Shown: positions 53,568-62,263, counted from the first letter of the stretch. The stretch: DNA of 64,000 nt from Sphingobacterium spiritivorum (GCF_016724845.1 NZ_CP068082.1:4278001-4342000); one strand, 5' to 3'. Translations and numbers: made by a program. Notes: generated by a model not told the origin, from the sequence alone.

Positions 53568-54467
53568 TTAGTCTGTTTTATTGATTGTTTTGAACAGGAT
53601 AATACGCAGCGTAGCTATTTCTTTTTCACTAAGCGGCTGTAACGGATTTCTAAGATACCCAGCATCTATACCCATAAGATGAAGTCCGGCCTTTATCGTG
53701 CGGGGAAGACCTTTTTCGACAATAAATTTAAGAAGTTCAGCCTGTTGATAGTATAAGCGTTGCGCTTCAGGCAGATTATTCTGACACACAGCCTCGTAAA
53801 GCGCTTTGGTCAGATCAGGAATCAGATTGGATGCTGCTGTACACCATCCGGTCGCTCCTGCAGTAAAGGCAGCCAAAGCCAAAGGGTTGGAGCCATTGTA
53901 AAAAGCGACATCCTTGCCAAAAGTCTGGTAAAGCTGATGCATACGTTGTACATCGCCCGTACTTTCTTTGATCATCGTTACATTAGGGATCTGCAAAAGT
54001 CTTATCAACAGGGAAGGAGACATATCTATTCCGCCTGTCGCCGGATTGTTATAGGCCATCACCGGAATACTTATAGCATCAGCTACCGTTTTGTAATGTC
54101 TGAATATTTCGTCTTCGGTTAGCTTCCAGTAGCTCATCGGAATAATCATTACCGCATCTGCACCTGCTTTTTCTGCAAATCTTGCGTGATGTACCGTTCT
54201 TTCTGTAGTCAGATTAGAAACACCAGCCAGCACAGGAATACGGCCTGCCACCTGTTCTACTGTAGCGAGGGTGATAGCTTCCTTTTCGGCATCCGTCAGA
54301 TAAGGCAATACGCCCGTGCTGCCTAATGGTGCGATCGCATGAGAACCTGTGACGACCAGACGCTCGACTAATAATTTGAATAAACGGAGATCAACTTTTT
54401 CGTGTTGATCAAAGGGTGTAATAGGGTATGATACTATACCTTTAAATAGATTGTGATTCATATGCAT
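53568..54467 (-). CDS. dihydrodipicolinate synthase (DapA/NanA)-family aldolase
   Basis: A TIM-barrel aldolase of 299 residues of the DapA superfamily, which use a lysine Schiff base with pyruvate or a related ketoacid. The Schiff-base Lys167 is in VTMIKESTGDV and the catalytic Tyr is in VMAYNNPATGG. Upstream features are GIVSYPITPFD, LGSTGVLPYLTDAEKEAI and VLAGVSNLTTERTV. Because the family covers several reactions (lysine synthesis, sialic or sugar acid breakdown), a biosynthetic dapA is not implied. An in-frame ATG at 54461 is possible. It lies 67 bp downstream of a cupin gene on the same strand, and a MocR-type regulator is divergent from that cupin. Confidence 0.9.
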   Translation of the reverse strand: MHMNHNLFKGIVSYPITPFDQHEKVDLRLFKLLVERLVVTGSHAIAPLGSTGVLPYLTDAEKEAITLATVEQVAGRIPVLAGVSNLTTERTVHHARFAEKAGADAVMIIPMSYWKLTEDEIFRHYKTVADAISIPVMAYNNPATGGIDMSPSLLIRLLQIPNVTMIKESTGDVQRMHQLYQTFGKDVAFYNGSNPLALAAFTAGATGWCTAASNLIPDLTKALYEAVCQNNLPEAQRLYYQQAELLKFIVEKGLPRTIKAGLHLMGIDAGYLRNPLQPLSEKEIATLRIILFKTINKTD

Positions 54468-54489
54468 TATTGGATTAAAGAGAGAAATA

Positions 54490-54505
54490 GCCCTCCGCAG
54501 AGGGC
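54490..54505 (-). other. intercistronic GC-rich hairpin
   Basis: GCCCTC (54490-54495) and GAGGGC (54500-54505) form a 6-bp stem with a 4-nt loop between the cupin and the DapA-like gene. There is no T-run right behind it. It could dampen or stabilise the downstream transcript. Confidence 0.4.
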
Positions 54506-54534
54506 ATTAATAAATAAGACAAAGAGAGTCGTTG

Positions 54535-54996
54535 TCAGAGATCGCGACCTTCTTCTTCCCGGAGTGCTACTCCAAGATTCTGAAGCTGAGGCGCATTTTC
54601 ACAGGCAATGTATTTAGCCGGTTCGGTATCGCTCAGATTCTGATGTCTGTGCCATGCCCATGAGGGAATGTAGACAGCATCTCCGGCTTTCCATTCAACA
54701 CGTTCATCTTCCACTTCTGTATATCCGGATCCTTCCAATACATACAGTACTGTCTCATAGGTATGACGATGTCTGTTCGTCAGTTGCCCCGGCAATAAGC
54801 CTCCGATAGTCATACTTACATTTTTGCTGGGCAGATCTACAAAAAATACCGGATGTTTGCGTTCAGCAGAAAACTGATTGTGTACGCCTGCATTTTCTAC
54901 ATTCTGATGAATCAGCTTTGCCGGTTTGATATAAGCCGGACGGGCAAAGGTTTGGTGAAAGTCCTTTGAACTGAATTGTTTTTCTTCTGTTTTCAT
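54535..54996 (-). CDS. cupin-domain protein
   Basis: A cupin of 153 residues from the ATG at 54996 (MKTEEKQFSSKDFHQTFARP); other in-frame ATGs at 55005 and 55038 exist, but 55038 lies within the promoter region. Cupin motif 1 is RHRHTYETVLYVLEGSGYTE and motif 2 is AGDAVYIPSWAWHRHQNLS. The family includes gentisate dioxygenase-like and ectoine synthase-like enzymes and non-catalytic binders. It is divergent from the MocR-type regulator over about 100 bp and upstream of the DapA-like gene, so the two genes are likely a regulated operon for catabolism of a ketoacid-yielding compound. This is inference. Confidence 0.85.
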   Translation of the reverse strand: MKTEEKQFSSKDFHQTFARPAYIKPAKLIHQNVENAGVHNQFSAERKHPVFFVDLPSKNVSMTIGGLLPGQLTNRHRHTYETVLYVLEGSGYTEVEDERVEWKAGDAVYIPSWAWHRHQNLSDTEPAKYIACENAPQLQNLGVALREEEGRDL

Positions 54997-55035
54997 ATTG
55001 AACATATTAAGTTGGTTTTTTGCATTATTGCATTT

Positions 55036-55096
55036 CAAAATTATAGTATATTTGGACTGTCTTACTGGTTCAGTTTTTACATAATTTAATAGTCCA
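55036..55096. promoter_or_regulatory. divergent promoters and candidate MocR operator
   Basis: The plus strand carries TATATTTG (55047-55054), serving the MocR-type gene. The minus strand carries TAATTTTG (55036-55043), serving the cupin. Between them and the regulator lie an inverted pair TGGACT (55053-55058) / AGTCCA (55091-55096) spaced by 32 bp and the small palindrome ACTG-GTT-CAGT (55064-55074). Widely spaced repeats of this kind are usual for MocR/PdxR regulators, so this could be its binding site. Confidence 0.5.
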
Positions 55097-55097
55097 G

Positions 55098-56519
55098 ATG
55101 ATTCGTCCTTGGAATTTAGAAATGCAGTTGGATTTTCAGGCAGAGAAGTCTGTTTATCTGCAGATTGCTGATGCGATCATAGAAGCGATCCGTAGCGGAA
55201 GGCTCAAAAAAGGAGAAGCCTTGCCGGGTACAAGATCTTTGTCAGAACATATAGGTGTAAATCGTAATACGGTCGTGGAAGCTGTGAACGTGCTTCAAAA
55301 TGAAGGATGGATCATCACAAAGGAACGTGCCGGTACCTTTGTGGCAGAAGAGCATCCGGTTCGTCTGCATAATACGCCAGACTTGGCAGCTCCAGTGAAA
55401 GCAAATGCTGTACCGGATCGTATCTATACAATCTGCTTTGATGACGGATACCCGGACAGCCGGGTTGCTCCGGTCAAAGAGCTGGCCAGAGCTTACCGTC
55501 AGATCTTTAATCAAAAAGCCAGATGGCAGATGATGGGTTATACAAATGCACTTGGTGACGAAGCATTCAGAGCTGCAATAGCACGAATGCTGAACCATCA
55601 CAGGGGCATGAAGATCGATATACCCCATATATGCATTACCAGAGGAAGTCAGATGGCCTTATACCTGGCTGCGCAGAGTCTGATACAAAAGGGAGATTAT
55701 GTGTTGGTCGAAGATCCCGGCTACCATCCTGCATGGGAGGCTTTTGAACATGCAGGCGCCAGACTATTGCCTGTACGGGTGGACCAGGAAGGATTGATCA
55801 TAAGCGATATTATCCGGCATTTGCACAGTGGTAAATCTATAAAAGCGATCTACACAACTCCCCATCATCAGTATCCAACCACAGTTACACTCAGCCTGTC
55901 AAGGCGGGTAGAGCTTATACGGCTGTCCAATCAGTATGGATTTACAATTATAGAGGATGATTATGACAACGAATTTCACTTTGGCCGTCGGCCTATTCTT
56001 CCTTTATCCAGTTATAATGAAATTCAGAATTATATCTACATCGGTACAATGAGTAAAGTAGTCGCACCGGCATTACGCATAGGATATCTGGTAAGTGAAG
56101 CCTCTTATATTCAAAAAATCGGAGCTCTACGCAAAATCATAGATGTACAGGGAGATAATATTATGGAACAGGCTGTTCTACAGCTTATAGAGGACGGAAC
56201 GATTAAGAAGCATCTTAAAAAAATGACTCTCTATTACCGGAATAAAAGAGATACCTGTATCAGCTTGCTGGACCAGTATATGAAAGATAGAGCCGACTAT
56301 GATTTGCCGGACGGAGGGCTTGCATTCTGGGTAGTTCCCAGACAGCAGCAGCTTGTCAGAGATCTGGAAGCAAAGCTGAAGGAAAAAGGGATCCGGATAT
56401 CTGGTCCGGAGAAATATAATCTTGGACAGGATACACAGGGATTACGTTTGAGCTATGGCGCACTGTCTGAGACACAACTGGAAGAGGGTATCAGGACGAT
56501 AGCAGACTTGTTGCAGTAG
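55098..56519 (+). CDS. MocR/PdxR-family regulator (GntR HTH fused to aminotransferase domain)
   Basis: A 473-residue transcription factor. Residues about 15-75 form a GntR winged helix: YLQIADAIIEAIRSGRLKKG, LPGTRSLSEHIGVNRNTVVE. From about residue 110 on it is a fold-type-I aminotransferase domain with YTNALGDEAFRAAIARML, GSQMALYLAAQSL, IEDDYDNEFHF, and the PLP-binding Lys320 in GTMSKVVAPALRIGYL. MocR proteins bind PLP plus an effector amine or amino acid and control nearby genes. It faces the cupin/DapA-like genes across a shared control region, so it probably regulates them. It ends 97 bp before the NamZ-type gene. Confidence 0.93.
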   Translation: MIRPWNLEMQLDFQAEKSVYLQIADAIIEAIRSGRLKKGEALPGTRSLSEHIGVNRNTVVEAVNVLQNEGWIITKERAGTFVAEEHPVRLHNTPDLAAPVKANAVPDRIYTICFDDGYPDSRVAPVKELARAYRQIFNQKARWQMMGYTNALGDEAFRAAIARMLNHHRGMKIDIPHICITRGSQMALYLAAQSLIQKGDYVLVEDPGYHPAWEAFEHAGARLLPVRVDQEGLIISDIIRHLHSGKSIKAIYTTPHHQYPTTVTLSLSRRVELIRLSNQYGFTIIEDDYDNEFHFGRRPILPLSSYNEIQNYIYIGTMSKVVAPALRIGYLVSEASYIQKIGALRKIIDVQGDNIMEQAVLQLIEDGTIKKHLKKMTLYYRNKRDTCISLLDQYMKDRADYDLPDGGLAFWVVPRQQQLVRDLEAKLKEKGIRISGPEKYNLGQDTQGLRLSYGALSETQLEEGIRTIADLLQ

Positions 56520-56569
56520 TAGAGGTGAAGCATTGATATCATGTTTGTTACATAAGGAATGCGGATGTT

Positions 56570-56577
56570 TAATTTCG
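56570..56577 (+). promoter_or_regulatory. promoter element of the NamZ-type gene
   Basis: TAATTTCG (one mismatch from TAnnTTTG) with a TTG 22 nt upstream. It places transcription start after 56580, so translation must begin at the ATG at 56617 and not at 56533. Confidence 0.4.
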
Positions 56578-56616
56578 TATTTTAGAAGATCTATTTACCA
56601 AACTAAAACCTTTACC

Positions 56617-57840
56617 ATGAAACGAATCCCAGTTTTTTTGAGTGTAATATGCTTATTCCTACTGTGCAAATCAGAGGTTGATGCTCAGCAGAAATTAGTG
56701 TATAGCAATGACAAAATTAAGACCGGTGCTGAACAAACGGACAAATATGTAGACTATTTAAAAGGAAAACGGGTGGCTATATTGGGAAACCAGTCTTCAG
56801 TCATCGGAAAAACACATTTAGTAGACAGTCTGCTGGCGCTGAAAATAAATATTGTCAAAATATTTGGTCCCGAACACGGTTTCAGAGGCAATGCCAGTAA
56901 CGGGACTGAAGTATCGGATGAAGTGGATGCGAAGACAGGCATACGTATTATATCCCTGTACGGCGACCGGAGGAAACCCGCGGCGAAAGATCTGGCAGAT
57001 GTAGATCTGTTTATTTTTGATGTACAGGATATGGGCGTACGCTTCTATACCAATATCAATACATTAAGAGATATTATGGAAGCATGTGCAGATAACGGCA
57101 AAGAATTAATGATTCTGGATCGTCCGAATCCAAATGCTTATCTGATTGACGGCCCTATTCTGGATATGAAGCACAAATCAGGAATAGCACAATTTCCGGT
57201 GCCAATAGCACACGGCATGACTATAGCTGAGTTTGCACAGATGATCAACGGAGAGAAATGGATGAAGGCAAAAACGACCTGTAAGCTAAAGATCATTCCT
57301 GTCTCTAACTATAACCACAGTATGCTGTATAAGCTCCCTGTCAATCCGTCACCTAACCTGAATACAGAAGAGAGTATATTATTATATCCAAGTACCTGTC
57401 TTTTTGAAGGAACCAAGCTTAACCATGGAAGAGGCACTGATTATCCTTTTACTGTTATAGGGAGTCCGGTATATAAAGGCATCTATTCATTTTCATTTAC
57501 CCCGGTGAGCAAGAAGGGAATGAGTGAATCTCCTTTATTTATGAACCAAGTATGTTATGGTCTTGACCTGCGCAAGGTGGATCTGGCTAAACTGGTTGCG
57601 AGTAAAAAACTTAATCTGGATTGGATGAAAGAACTTTATCGTAAATCTCCTGAAAAATCAGCGTTTTTTGACCGAAGCTTTTCGACACAGATCGGAAGTA
57701 TTGAAACACTTGCCGGAGTAAGTGACTTTCGTAAACAAATTGAATCCGGAGCTAGCGATCAGGAAATTCGCAAAAGCTGGGAACCGGGACTGACCAATTA
57801 TAAAAAGATGCGTAAAAAATATGTGATTTATAAGGACTAA
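56617..57840 (+). CDS. namZ: NamZ-type exo-beta-N-acetylmuramidase (DUF1343)
   Basis: Exported enzyme of 407 residues with a signal peptide (MKRIPVFLSVICLFLLCKSE). DUF1343 proteins such as Bacillus NamZ release MurNAc from the non-reducing end of peptidoglycan fragments. The matching motifs are LGNQSSVIGKTHLVDSLL, IFGPEHGFRGNA, FDVQDMGVRFYTNINT, LDRPNPNA and PVAHGMTIAEFAQMI. The catalytic Glu is probably the one in GPEHGFRG. The open frame back to 56533 has no coding character. It stands alone between a promoter and a strong terminator. A role in cell-wall recycling is likely. Confidence 0.9.
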   Translation: MKRIPVFLSVICLFLLCKSEVDAQQKLVYSNDKIKTGAEQTDKYVDYLKGKRVAILGNQSSVIGKTHLVDSLLALKINIVKIFGPEHGFRGNASNGTEVSDEVDAKTGIRIISLYGDRRKPAAKDLADVDLFIFDVQDMGVRFYTNINTLRDIMEACADNGKELMILDRPNPNAYLIDGPILDMKHKSGIAQFPVPIAHGMTIAEFAQMINGEKWMKAKTTCKLKIIPVSNYNHSMLYKLPVNPSPNLNTEESILLYPSTCLFEGTKLNHGRGTDYPFTVIGSPVYKGIYSFSFTPVSKKGMSESPLFMNQVCYGLDLRKVDLAKLVASKKLNLDWMKELYRKSPEKSAFFDRSFSTQIGSIETLAGVSDFRKQIESGASDQEIRKSWEPGLTNYKKMRKKYVIYKD

Positions 57841-57859
57841 ATTGTTGTTAACCTTACTG

Positions 57860-57898
57860 AAAACGGCCTGAGTTCTTATGAGCTCAGGCCGTTTTTAG
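57860..57898 (+). terminator. terminator after the NamZ-type gene
   Basis: A perfect 13-bp stem (AAAACGGCCTGAG at 57860-57872 with its complement at 57883-57895) followed by a T-run. Confidence 0.9.
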
Positions 57899-58241
57899 TA
57901 AGGATTGTCTTTACTCCGAATATTCTGGAAATACGGTGCTAGTAGGATTGCTAGGGGGCAGCCAGCGTTTATTGATATCTCTTCCAATATTAGAAGGAGT
58001 GCCAGAGGGTTTGGTTAACCTGCGTCTGTTGGCATCCCCGCCAACAGAAAACTTTATAAATTCCTTGAAAACAGGTTCTTATTTGAAATTCAAGGCAGAA
58101 ACGAATGTCAGTTTTTACGGGGTGATTGAAAAGGTTTGGTTAATAGATGTATATTAACAAATTAAGTTTAACTCGCGTCTATTGGCAAATTAAGTTTAAC
58201 CTGCGTCTGTTGGCGTCTTCGCCAATAGCATAAAAAACAAA
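57899..58241. repeat. intergenic repeat cluster with a 28-bp tandem duplication
   Basis: Three copies of a unit with core TTTAACCTGCGTCTGTTGGC are present: one near 58014-58033 and two in direct tandem at 58159-58186 and 58187-58214, each of 28 bp. Copy 1 is followed by a hairpin CTGTTGGC / GCCAACAG (58026-58047), and copy 3 by GTCTTC then GCCAATAG. A 73-codon ORF at 57936-58157 overlaps the repeats and is not believable as a gene. No other feature is visible in these 340 bp. Confidence 0.65.
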
Positions 58242-58275
58242 AGAGGCAGTATTCTTGGTTATTATACTGCCTCTC
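58242..58275 (-). terminator. terminator of ribF
   Basis: An 11-bp perfect stem (AGAGGCAGTAT at 58242-58252 with its complement at 58264-58274) is followed on the minus strand by TTTTGTTTTTT. It lies just past the ribF stop codon. Confidence 0.88.
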
Positions 58276-58297
58276 TCTTGTTATTTATGATATACGG

Positions 58298-59281
58298 TTA
58301 TTTCTGCTCCGCAAAATAAGCTATGATATACTTTTTATCTGCCTGGATCTGTTCTTTCATAATTTCAATAGTTTCAAATCTTTCATCGTGTCTTACAAAA
58401 TGAAGGAATTTTACTTTTAATGTTTTTCCGTAGATGTCTTCATTGAAGTCGAACAAAGAAACCTCAATATTTCGGGTCATACCATCCACAGTAGGACGGG
58501 TACCGATGTATCCCATTCCTTTAGCTTTTCGGAAAGGAACTTTCTCAGTATACCGGCCTGTCAGCACTTCTTCTATTTTGTCGAATATTTCAACCTCTAC
58601 AGCATAGATTCCATAAGCCGGAATCAGCTTGTGCTTTTCATGCACGTGCAGGTTGGCTGTCGGAAATCCTATGGTACGACCGATCTGGTCTCCACGTATC
58701 ACTGTTCCTGTCAATTCGAAGGGGTAACCCAGATACTGATTAGCAGTATCGATATTCCCCTTGATCAGAGATTCACGAATCCGTGTTGAAGATACAGCTA
58801 CATCATTAATATCCTGTTCAGGAATCTGTTCTACTGTATAATCGAAGATTTCTGCGAAGTGCTCCAGATCCACTAGCGATCCTTTGCGGTCTTTACCGAA
58901 ATGGTGATCGTATCCGATCACTATTTTTTTTGTTCCCAGTTTTCCTATCAATACATTGCTGATGTATTCTTCAGGAGTCTGATTGGAGAAGTCGCGGGTA
59001 AAGGGAGTGAGGATCAGATGATCTATACCGGCATTCGCCAGATGACATACCTTTTCTTCAATATCATTGATCAGTCTGAGGCTGTCATCATCCGGGTTGA
59101 TAATCAGACGGGGGTGTGGAAAGAAAGTTAACAGGACTGTCTCTCCGTTTATTTTCTTTGCAGATTCTTTCAGATGACTCAAAATCTTTTGATGACCTAT
59201 ATGTACGCCGTCAAATGTTCCAATGGTCACTACAGCACAATCCAAAGGTTCAAAGTCGTCTAAATTTCTGTATATTTTCAT
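58298..59281 (-). CDS. ribF: bifunctional riboflavin kinase/FAD synthetase
   Basis: Converts riboflavin to FMN and FMN to FAD. It has 327 residues, the usual length. The N-terminal adenylyltransferase shows VTIGTFDGVHIGHQKIL and LTPFTRDFSNQTPEEYI, and the C-terminal kinase shows GTVIRGDQIGRTIGFPTANL and MGYIGTRPTVDG. All the expected motifs are intact. It is the last gene of the ftsX-to-ribF minus-strand block, 75 bp after truB, with its own promoter and terminator. Confidence 0.97.
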   Translation of the reverse strand: MKIYRNLDDFEPLDCAVVTIGTFDGVHIGHQKILSHLKESAKKINGETVLLTFFPHPRLIINPDDDSLRLINDIEEKVCHLANAGIDHLILTPFTRDFSNQTPEEYISNVLIGKLGTKKIVIGYDHHFGKDRKGSLVDLEHFAEIFDYTVEQIPEQDINDVAVSSTRIRESLIKGNIDTANQYLGYPFELTGTVIRGDQIGRTIGFPTANLHVHEKHKLIPAYGIYAVEVEIFDKIEEVLTGRYTEKVPFRKAKGMGYIGTRPTVDGMTRNIEVSLFDFNEDIYGKTLKVKFLHFVRHDERFETIEIMKEQIQADKKYIIAYFAEQK

Positions 59282-59304
59282 TAGTTATTAAACTTGTGAT
59301 GCCG

Positions 59305-59337
59305 CAAAATTAGAAACTATTCTTGGGTAAAGCTGCA
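59305..59337 (-). promoter_or_regulatory. ribF: promoter of ribF
   Basis: On the minus strand: TTG (59335-59337), a 22-nt spacer and TAATTTTG (59305-59312), a full consensus match. It allows ribF expression independent of truB. Confidence 0.6.
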
Positions 59338-59356
59338 ATCAATTGTTTGTTTTCCG

Positions 59357-60067
59357 TTAAATTTTTTGTGATTTTATCACTTCAATCAGGTTTTCGAGAT
59401 TCCAGGCGTTATCTACGTGGTAATTACCACTTTTAGTGCGACGGAGTTCACTCAAATGAGAGCCATTGTTTAGTAATTTTCCAAAATCATTAGCTATAGA
59501 GCGTATGTAAGTTCCTTTCGAACATGAAATCCGAAAATGTACATGAGGAAGCTCTATTTTTTCGATGGCAAAACTATTAATAGTCACTTTGCGGGATTTC
59601 AACTCCACCTCTTCGCCACGACGAGCCTTTTCATAAACCCGTTCGCCGTTGATTTTAATCGCAGAATGTGCAGGCGGAAACTGGCTGATCTCACCTTCAA
59701 ACGAACGCGCTGTATCAAAGATCATTTCTTCTGTGATACCACTGATGTCAAAACGCTGGTCGATCTCTGTTTCCAGGTCATAGGATGGGGTAGTGGCACC
59801 TAAGGTGATGATACCGGTATATTCTTTATCTTCAGCCTGGAAAGAGTCAATCTGTTTGGTCATCTTTCCCGTACACACGATCAGGAGACCCGTTGCCAGC
59901 GGATCGAGAGTCCCGGCATGTCCGACTTTTAATTTGAGGGGCTTGATTGTATTTCGGATCTTTCCCACCACATCAAAACTCGTCCAGGTCAGAGGTTTGT
60001 CAATCAATAACATTTGCCCTTCAGCAAAATGGAAAGTTTGGGAATTCTCAGTAATAGGGTCTTGCAT
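59357..60067 (-). CDS. truB: tRNA pseudouridine(55) synthase
   Basis: Modifies U55 of the T-loop of elongator tRNAs. It has 236 residues from the ATG at 60067, which overlaps the uppP stop by one base (TAATG); the frame continues upstream to 60139, but this would lie inside uppP. Motifs are LLIDKPLTWTSFDVVGKIRN, VGHAGTLDPLATGLL with the catalytic Asp55, PAHSAIKINGERVYEKARRG and SCSKGTYIRSIANDFGKLL. The PUA-type C-terminal domain is short, as in other Bacteroidota. Confidence 0.96.
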   Translation of the reverse strand: MQDPITENSQTFHFAEGQMLLIDKPLTWTSFDVVGKIRNTIKPLKLKVGHAGTLDPLATGLLIVCTGKMTKQIDSFQAEDKEYTGIITLGATTPSYDLETEIDQRFDISGITEEMIFDTARSFEGEISQFPPAHSAIKINGERVYEKARRGEEVELKSRKVTINSFAIEKIELPHVHFRISCSKGTYIRSIANDFGKLLNNGSHLSELRRTKSGNYHVDNAWNLENLIEVIKSQKI

Positions 60068-60861
60068 TAGATGATTTGTAGGCTGTGACCTGTCAATAAC
60101 ATGATAATGATAATCATGCCGATAATAATTCTGTACCAACCGAAAGCTTTAAAACCGTATTTAGTCAGAATTCCGATAAACGATTTAATCGCAATAATCG
60201 CCACAATAAAACCAACAACGTTACCAATAATGAGAAGATTGATCTCTTCTCCTGTAAATGTATTACCTTCTTTAAAGAATTTCAACAGTTTAACGGCCGA
60301 TGCGCCAAACATCATTGGTAAAGCCAGAAAGAAAGAAAATTCTGCTGCTGCTTTGCGGGTTAATTTTTGTGTCATACCTCCTACAATAGTACTTGCAGAG
60401 CGTGAAGTGCCGGGTATTAAGGCCAGACATTGGTAAAGTCCAATCTTGAATGCCTGTGCATACGATATCTCATCCGAATCATCTGTAGTCGGTTTATTGA
60501 ACCATTTGTCGACAAACAATAAGATAATACCACCGATAACCAGCATTACTGCAACCATCAAGGGACTTTCTAACCACTGATCAATATAATCATTCAGCAA
60601 CAGCCCCAGTATAGATGCCGGAATAGCAGCTACTACAAGTTTGTAATAGAAGGTCAGGGATTTGAAAAAGCGCTTGTAATATAAAACCAGTACAGATAGA
60701 ATGGTTCCCAGTTGAATAACGATAGTGAAAAGTTTGACAAACGGTGTCGGCTCAATGCCCATCAATGCCGTTGCAATAATCATGTGCCCGGTTGAGGAAA
60801 CGGGCAAAAATTCGGTCAGGCCTTCGATAATGGCCAGGACGATTACTTCAATTAAATTCAT
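60067..60861 (-). CDS. uppP: undecaprenyl-diphosphate phosphatase
   Basis: Integral membrane phosphatase of 264 residues (BacA/UppP) that recycles the undecaprenyl carrier for peptidoglycan and is linked to bacitracin resistance. The two catalytic loops are present: [18 protein letters not shown] and [17 protein letters not shown]. About eight hydrophobic helices are visible. It lies 7 bp after the DUF3098 gene, and its stop overlaps truB. Confidence 0.97.
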   Translation of the reverse strand: MNLIEVIVLAIIEGLTEFLPVSSTGHMIIATALMGIEPTPFVKLFTIVIQLGTILSVLVLYYKRFFKSLTFYYKLVVAAIPASILGLLLNDYIDQWLESPLMVAVMLVIGGIILLFVDKWFNKPTTDDSDEISYAQAFKIGLYQCLALIPGTSRSASTIVGGMTQKLTRKAAAEFSFFLALPMMFGASAVKLLKFFKEGNTFTGEEINLLIIGNVVGFIVAIIAIKSFIGILTKYGFKAFGWYRIIIGMIIIIMLLTGHSLQII

Positions 60862-60868
60862 GCCTGTG

Positions 60869-61126
60869 TTATACGTTCTTGCTCTTAGGTCTGTACAATA
60901 TGGCTACAAAACCTATTGCGAATCCTAATACAACAACAATGGGAGCTAATGTAATTTTAGTGAAACTATAGATGTCCGAGGTTCCGGACATCAGAAAGAA
61001 ACCAATAATAACGATTGCTACACTCGCAGCAAACAGCTGATAATTAATATTTCCAAAAACAAAGCCTCCTTTATAATTCCCTGCTTTTGCAGTAGAAGAT
61101 TTTGTTGTTTTATTCGTTTGAGCCAT
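60869..61126 (-). CDS. DUF3098 small membrane protein
   Basis: An 85-residue protein with two membrane helices ([15 protein letters not shown] and [19 protein letters not shown]) and the conserved phrase [11 protein letters not shown]. It matches the DUF3098 family, which is nearly always located between ftsX and uppP in Bacteroidota. The function is unknown, but the conserved order suggests an envelope or cell-division role. It lies 13 bp after ftsX and 7 bp before uppP. Confidence 0.92.
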   Translation of the reverse strand: MAQTNKTTKSSTAKAGNYKGGFVFGNINYQLFAASVAIVIIGFFLMSGTSDIYSFTKITLAPIVVVLGFAIGFVAILYRPKSKNV

Positions 61127-61139
61127 AAGGGTAATTAGA

Positions 61140-62024
61140 TTAACGGTATAGACTGTGTGATTTAGCTTTTAGATATTTGGTAACGGCAAAGTAAGTACTT
61201 AAGCCTGAAATCAGTATTCCTAAGACAATAACAACAAGGAAAATCGCACCAAACTCATACCAGTTGCGCAGAAATACCAATTCAGGAATTTGTTTTTGCG
61301 AAAACTGAAGAGTGAACAAGAGCAAGAGAATAGCAATCAGTGCACCCAAGAGTCCGTGAACAATTCCGTATATGATATACGGCTTGCGGATAAAGTTTTT
61401 AGTAGCTCCGATAAGCTGCATACTCTTTATCAGAAAACGCTGTGAATAGATCGCCAGACGAATCGTGTTATTGATCAGCGCTACAGCAATAATCAGCAGG
61501 ATGACAGTAAAGGCAAGTACAACGATACTGATCACTTTAATGTTTTTATTGACCATGTCGATCAGGGATTCCTGATATACGACCTCTTTTACTTTGCTGT
61601 TGTTGGATACTTTTTTAATAAAAGTCTCAATACTGTCCGTATTGGCATATTGTTCTTTCAGATATACATCAATAGAAGGCAGTAAAGGGTTATGTCCGAG
61701 AAATTCTACGAAATCTTCGCCAAGATCCTCTTTCAGGTTCTTCGCTGCCAGTTCTTTACTGATATATTCCGTACGTAATACGTAAGGATCTTTTTCAATA
61801 TCTTTTTGCATAGAAAGTACATCTCCCTCTGTCGTTGCGTCATTCACAATAACATTGAGGACTATATTTTCTTTTACATATTTGGAAAGATTTCGTGCAT
61901 GAACAAGAATAAGACCTAAAAGTCCGGTCATCAACAGCACCAGTGCAATACTGATAACGGTAGAGACATATACTGATTTCGTTTTTTTCTTGGTCGTGCT
62001 TAACTCGTAACCTGACATAAGCAA
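61140..62024 (-). CDS. ftsX: cell-division ABC transporter permease FtsX
   Basis: Membrane partner of FtsE that links ATP hydrolysis to activation of peptidoglycan hydrolases at the division site. It has 294 residues with four helices: one near residue 25, then about 110 residues outside the membrane containing ELAAKNLKEDLGEDFVEFLG, then three helices in the C-terminal half with MQLIGATKNFIRKPYIIYG, a typical FtsX feature. A second start at 62018 (MSGYEL) is equally good. ftsE is not adjacent. It is first of a conserved minus-strand group with DUF3098, uppP and truB. Confidence 0.94.
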   Translation of the reverse strand: MLMSGYELSTTKKKTKSVYVSTVISIALVLLMTGLLGLILVHARNLSKYVKENIVLNVIVNDATTEGDVLSMQKDIEKDPYVLRTEYISKELAAKNLKEDLGEDFVEFLGHNPLLPSIDVYLKEQYANTDSIETFIKKVSNNSKVKEVVYQESLIDMVNKNIKVISIVVLAFTVILLIIAVALINNTIRLAIYSQRFLIKSMQLIGATKNFIRKPYIIYGIVHGLLGALIAILLLLFTLQFSQKQIPELVFLRNWYEFGAIFLVVIVLGILISGLSTYFAVTKYLKAKSHSLYR

Positions 62025-62040
62025 TTAAATTATTTGTTTG

Positions 62041-62048
62041 CGAAAGTA
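62041..62048 (-). promoter_or_regulatory. ftsX: -7 element upstream of ftsX
   Basis: On the minus strand it reads TACTTTCG, one mismatch from TAnnTTTG, 17-23 nt before the two candidate ftsX starts. No TTG lies at the usual distance. Confidence 0.35.
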
Positions 62049-62263
62049 AGGAATTGCGCTGATTTTACGAATATTTATTGCAATTACTTCCTTTTTGTAT
62101 GATTATTATTACTGATATTCTCCTGTTATATTGCCCTGCGCAAAGCCTGCCAACACAATCATTAACTTCTAATATCCTTAAATATTGTTTAAACTACAAA
62201 TCTTTTATTATATAGGACTAAAATCGTAATTTCGCATTTCTTAAATATTTCCTTATTCATCAA

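Noticed and set aside
57936-58157. 73-codon ORF after the namZ terminator
   Set aside because: It overlaps a hairpin and repeat units and its translation follows the repeat sequence, so it is not a believable gene.
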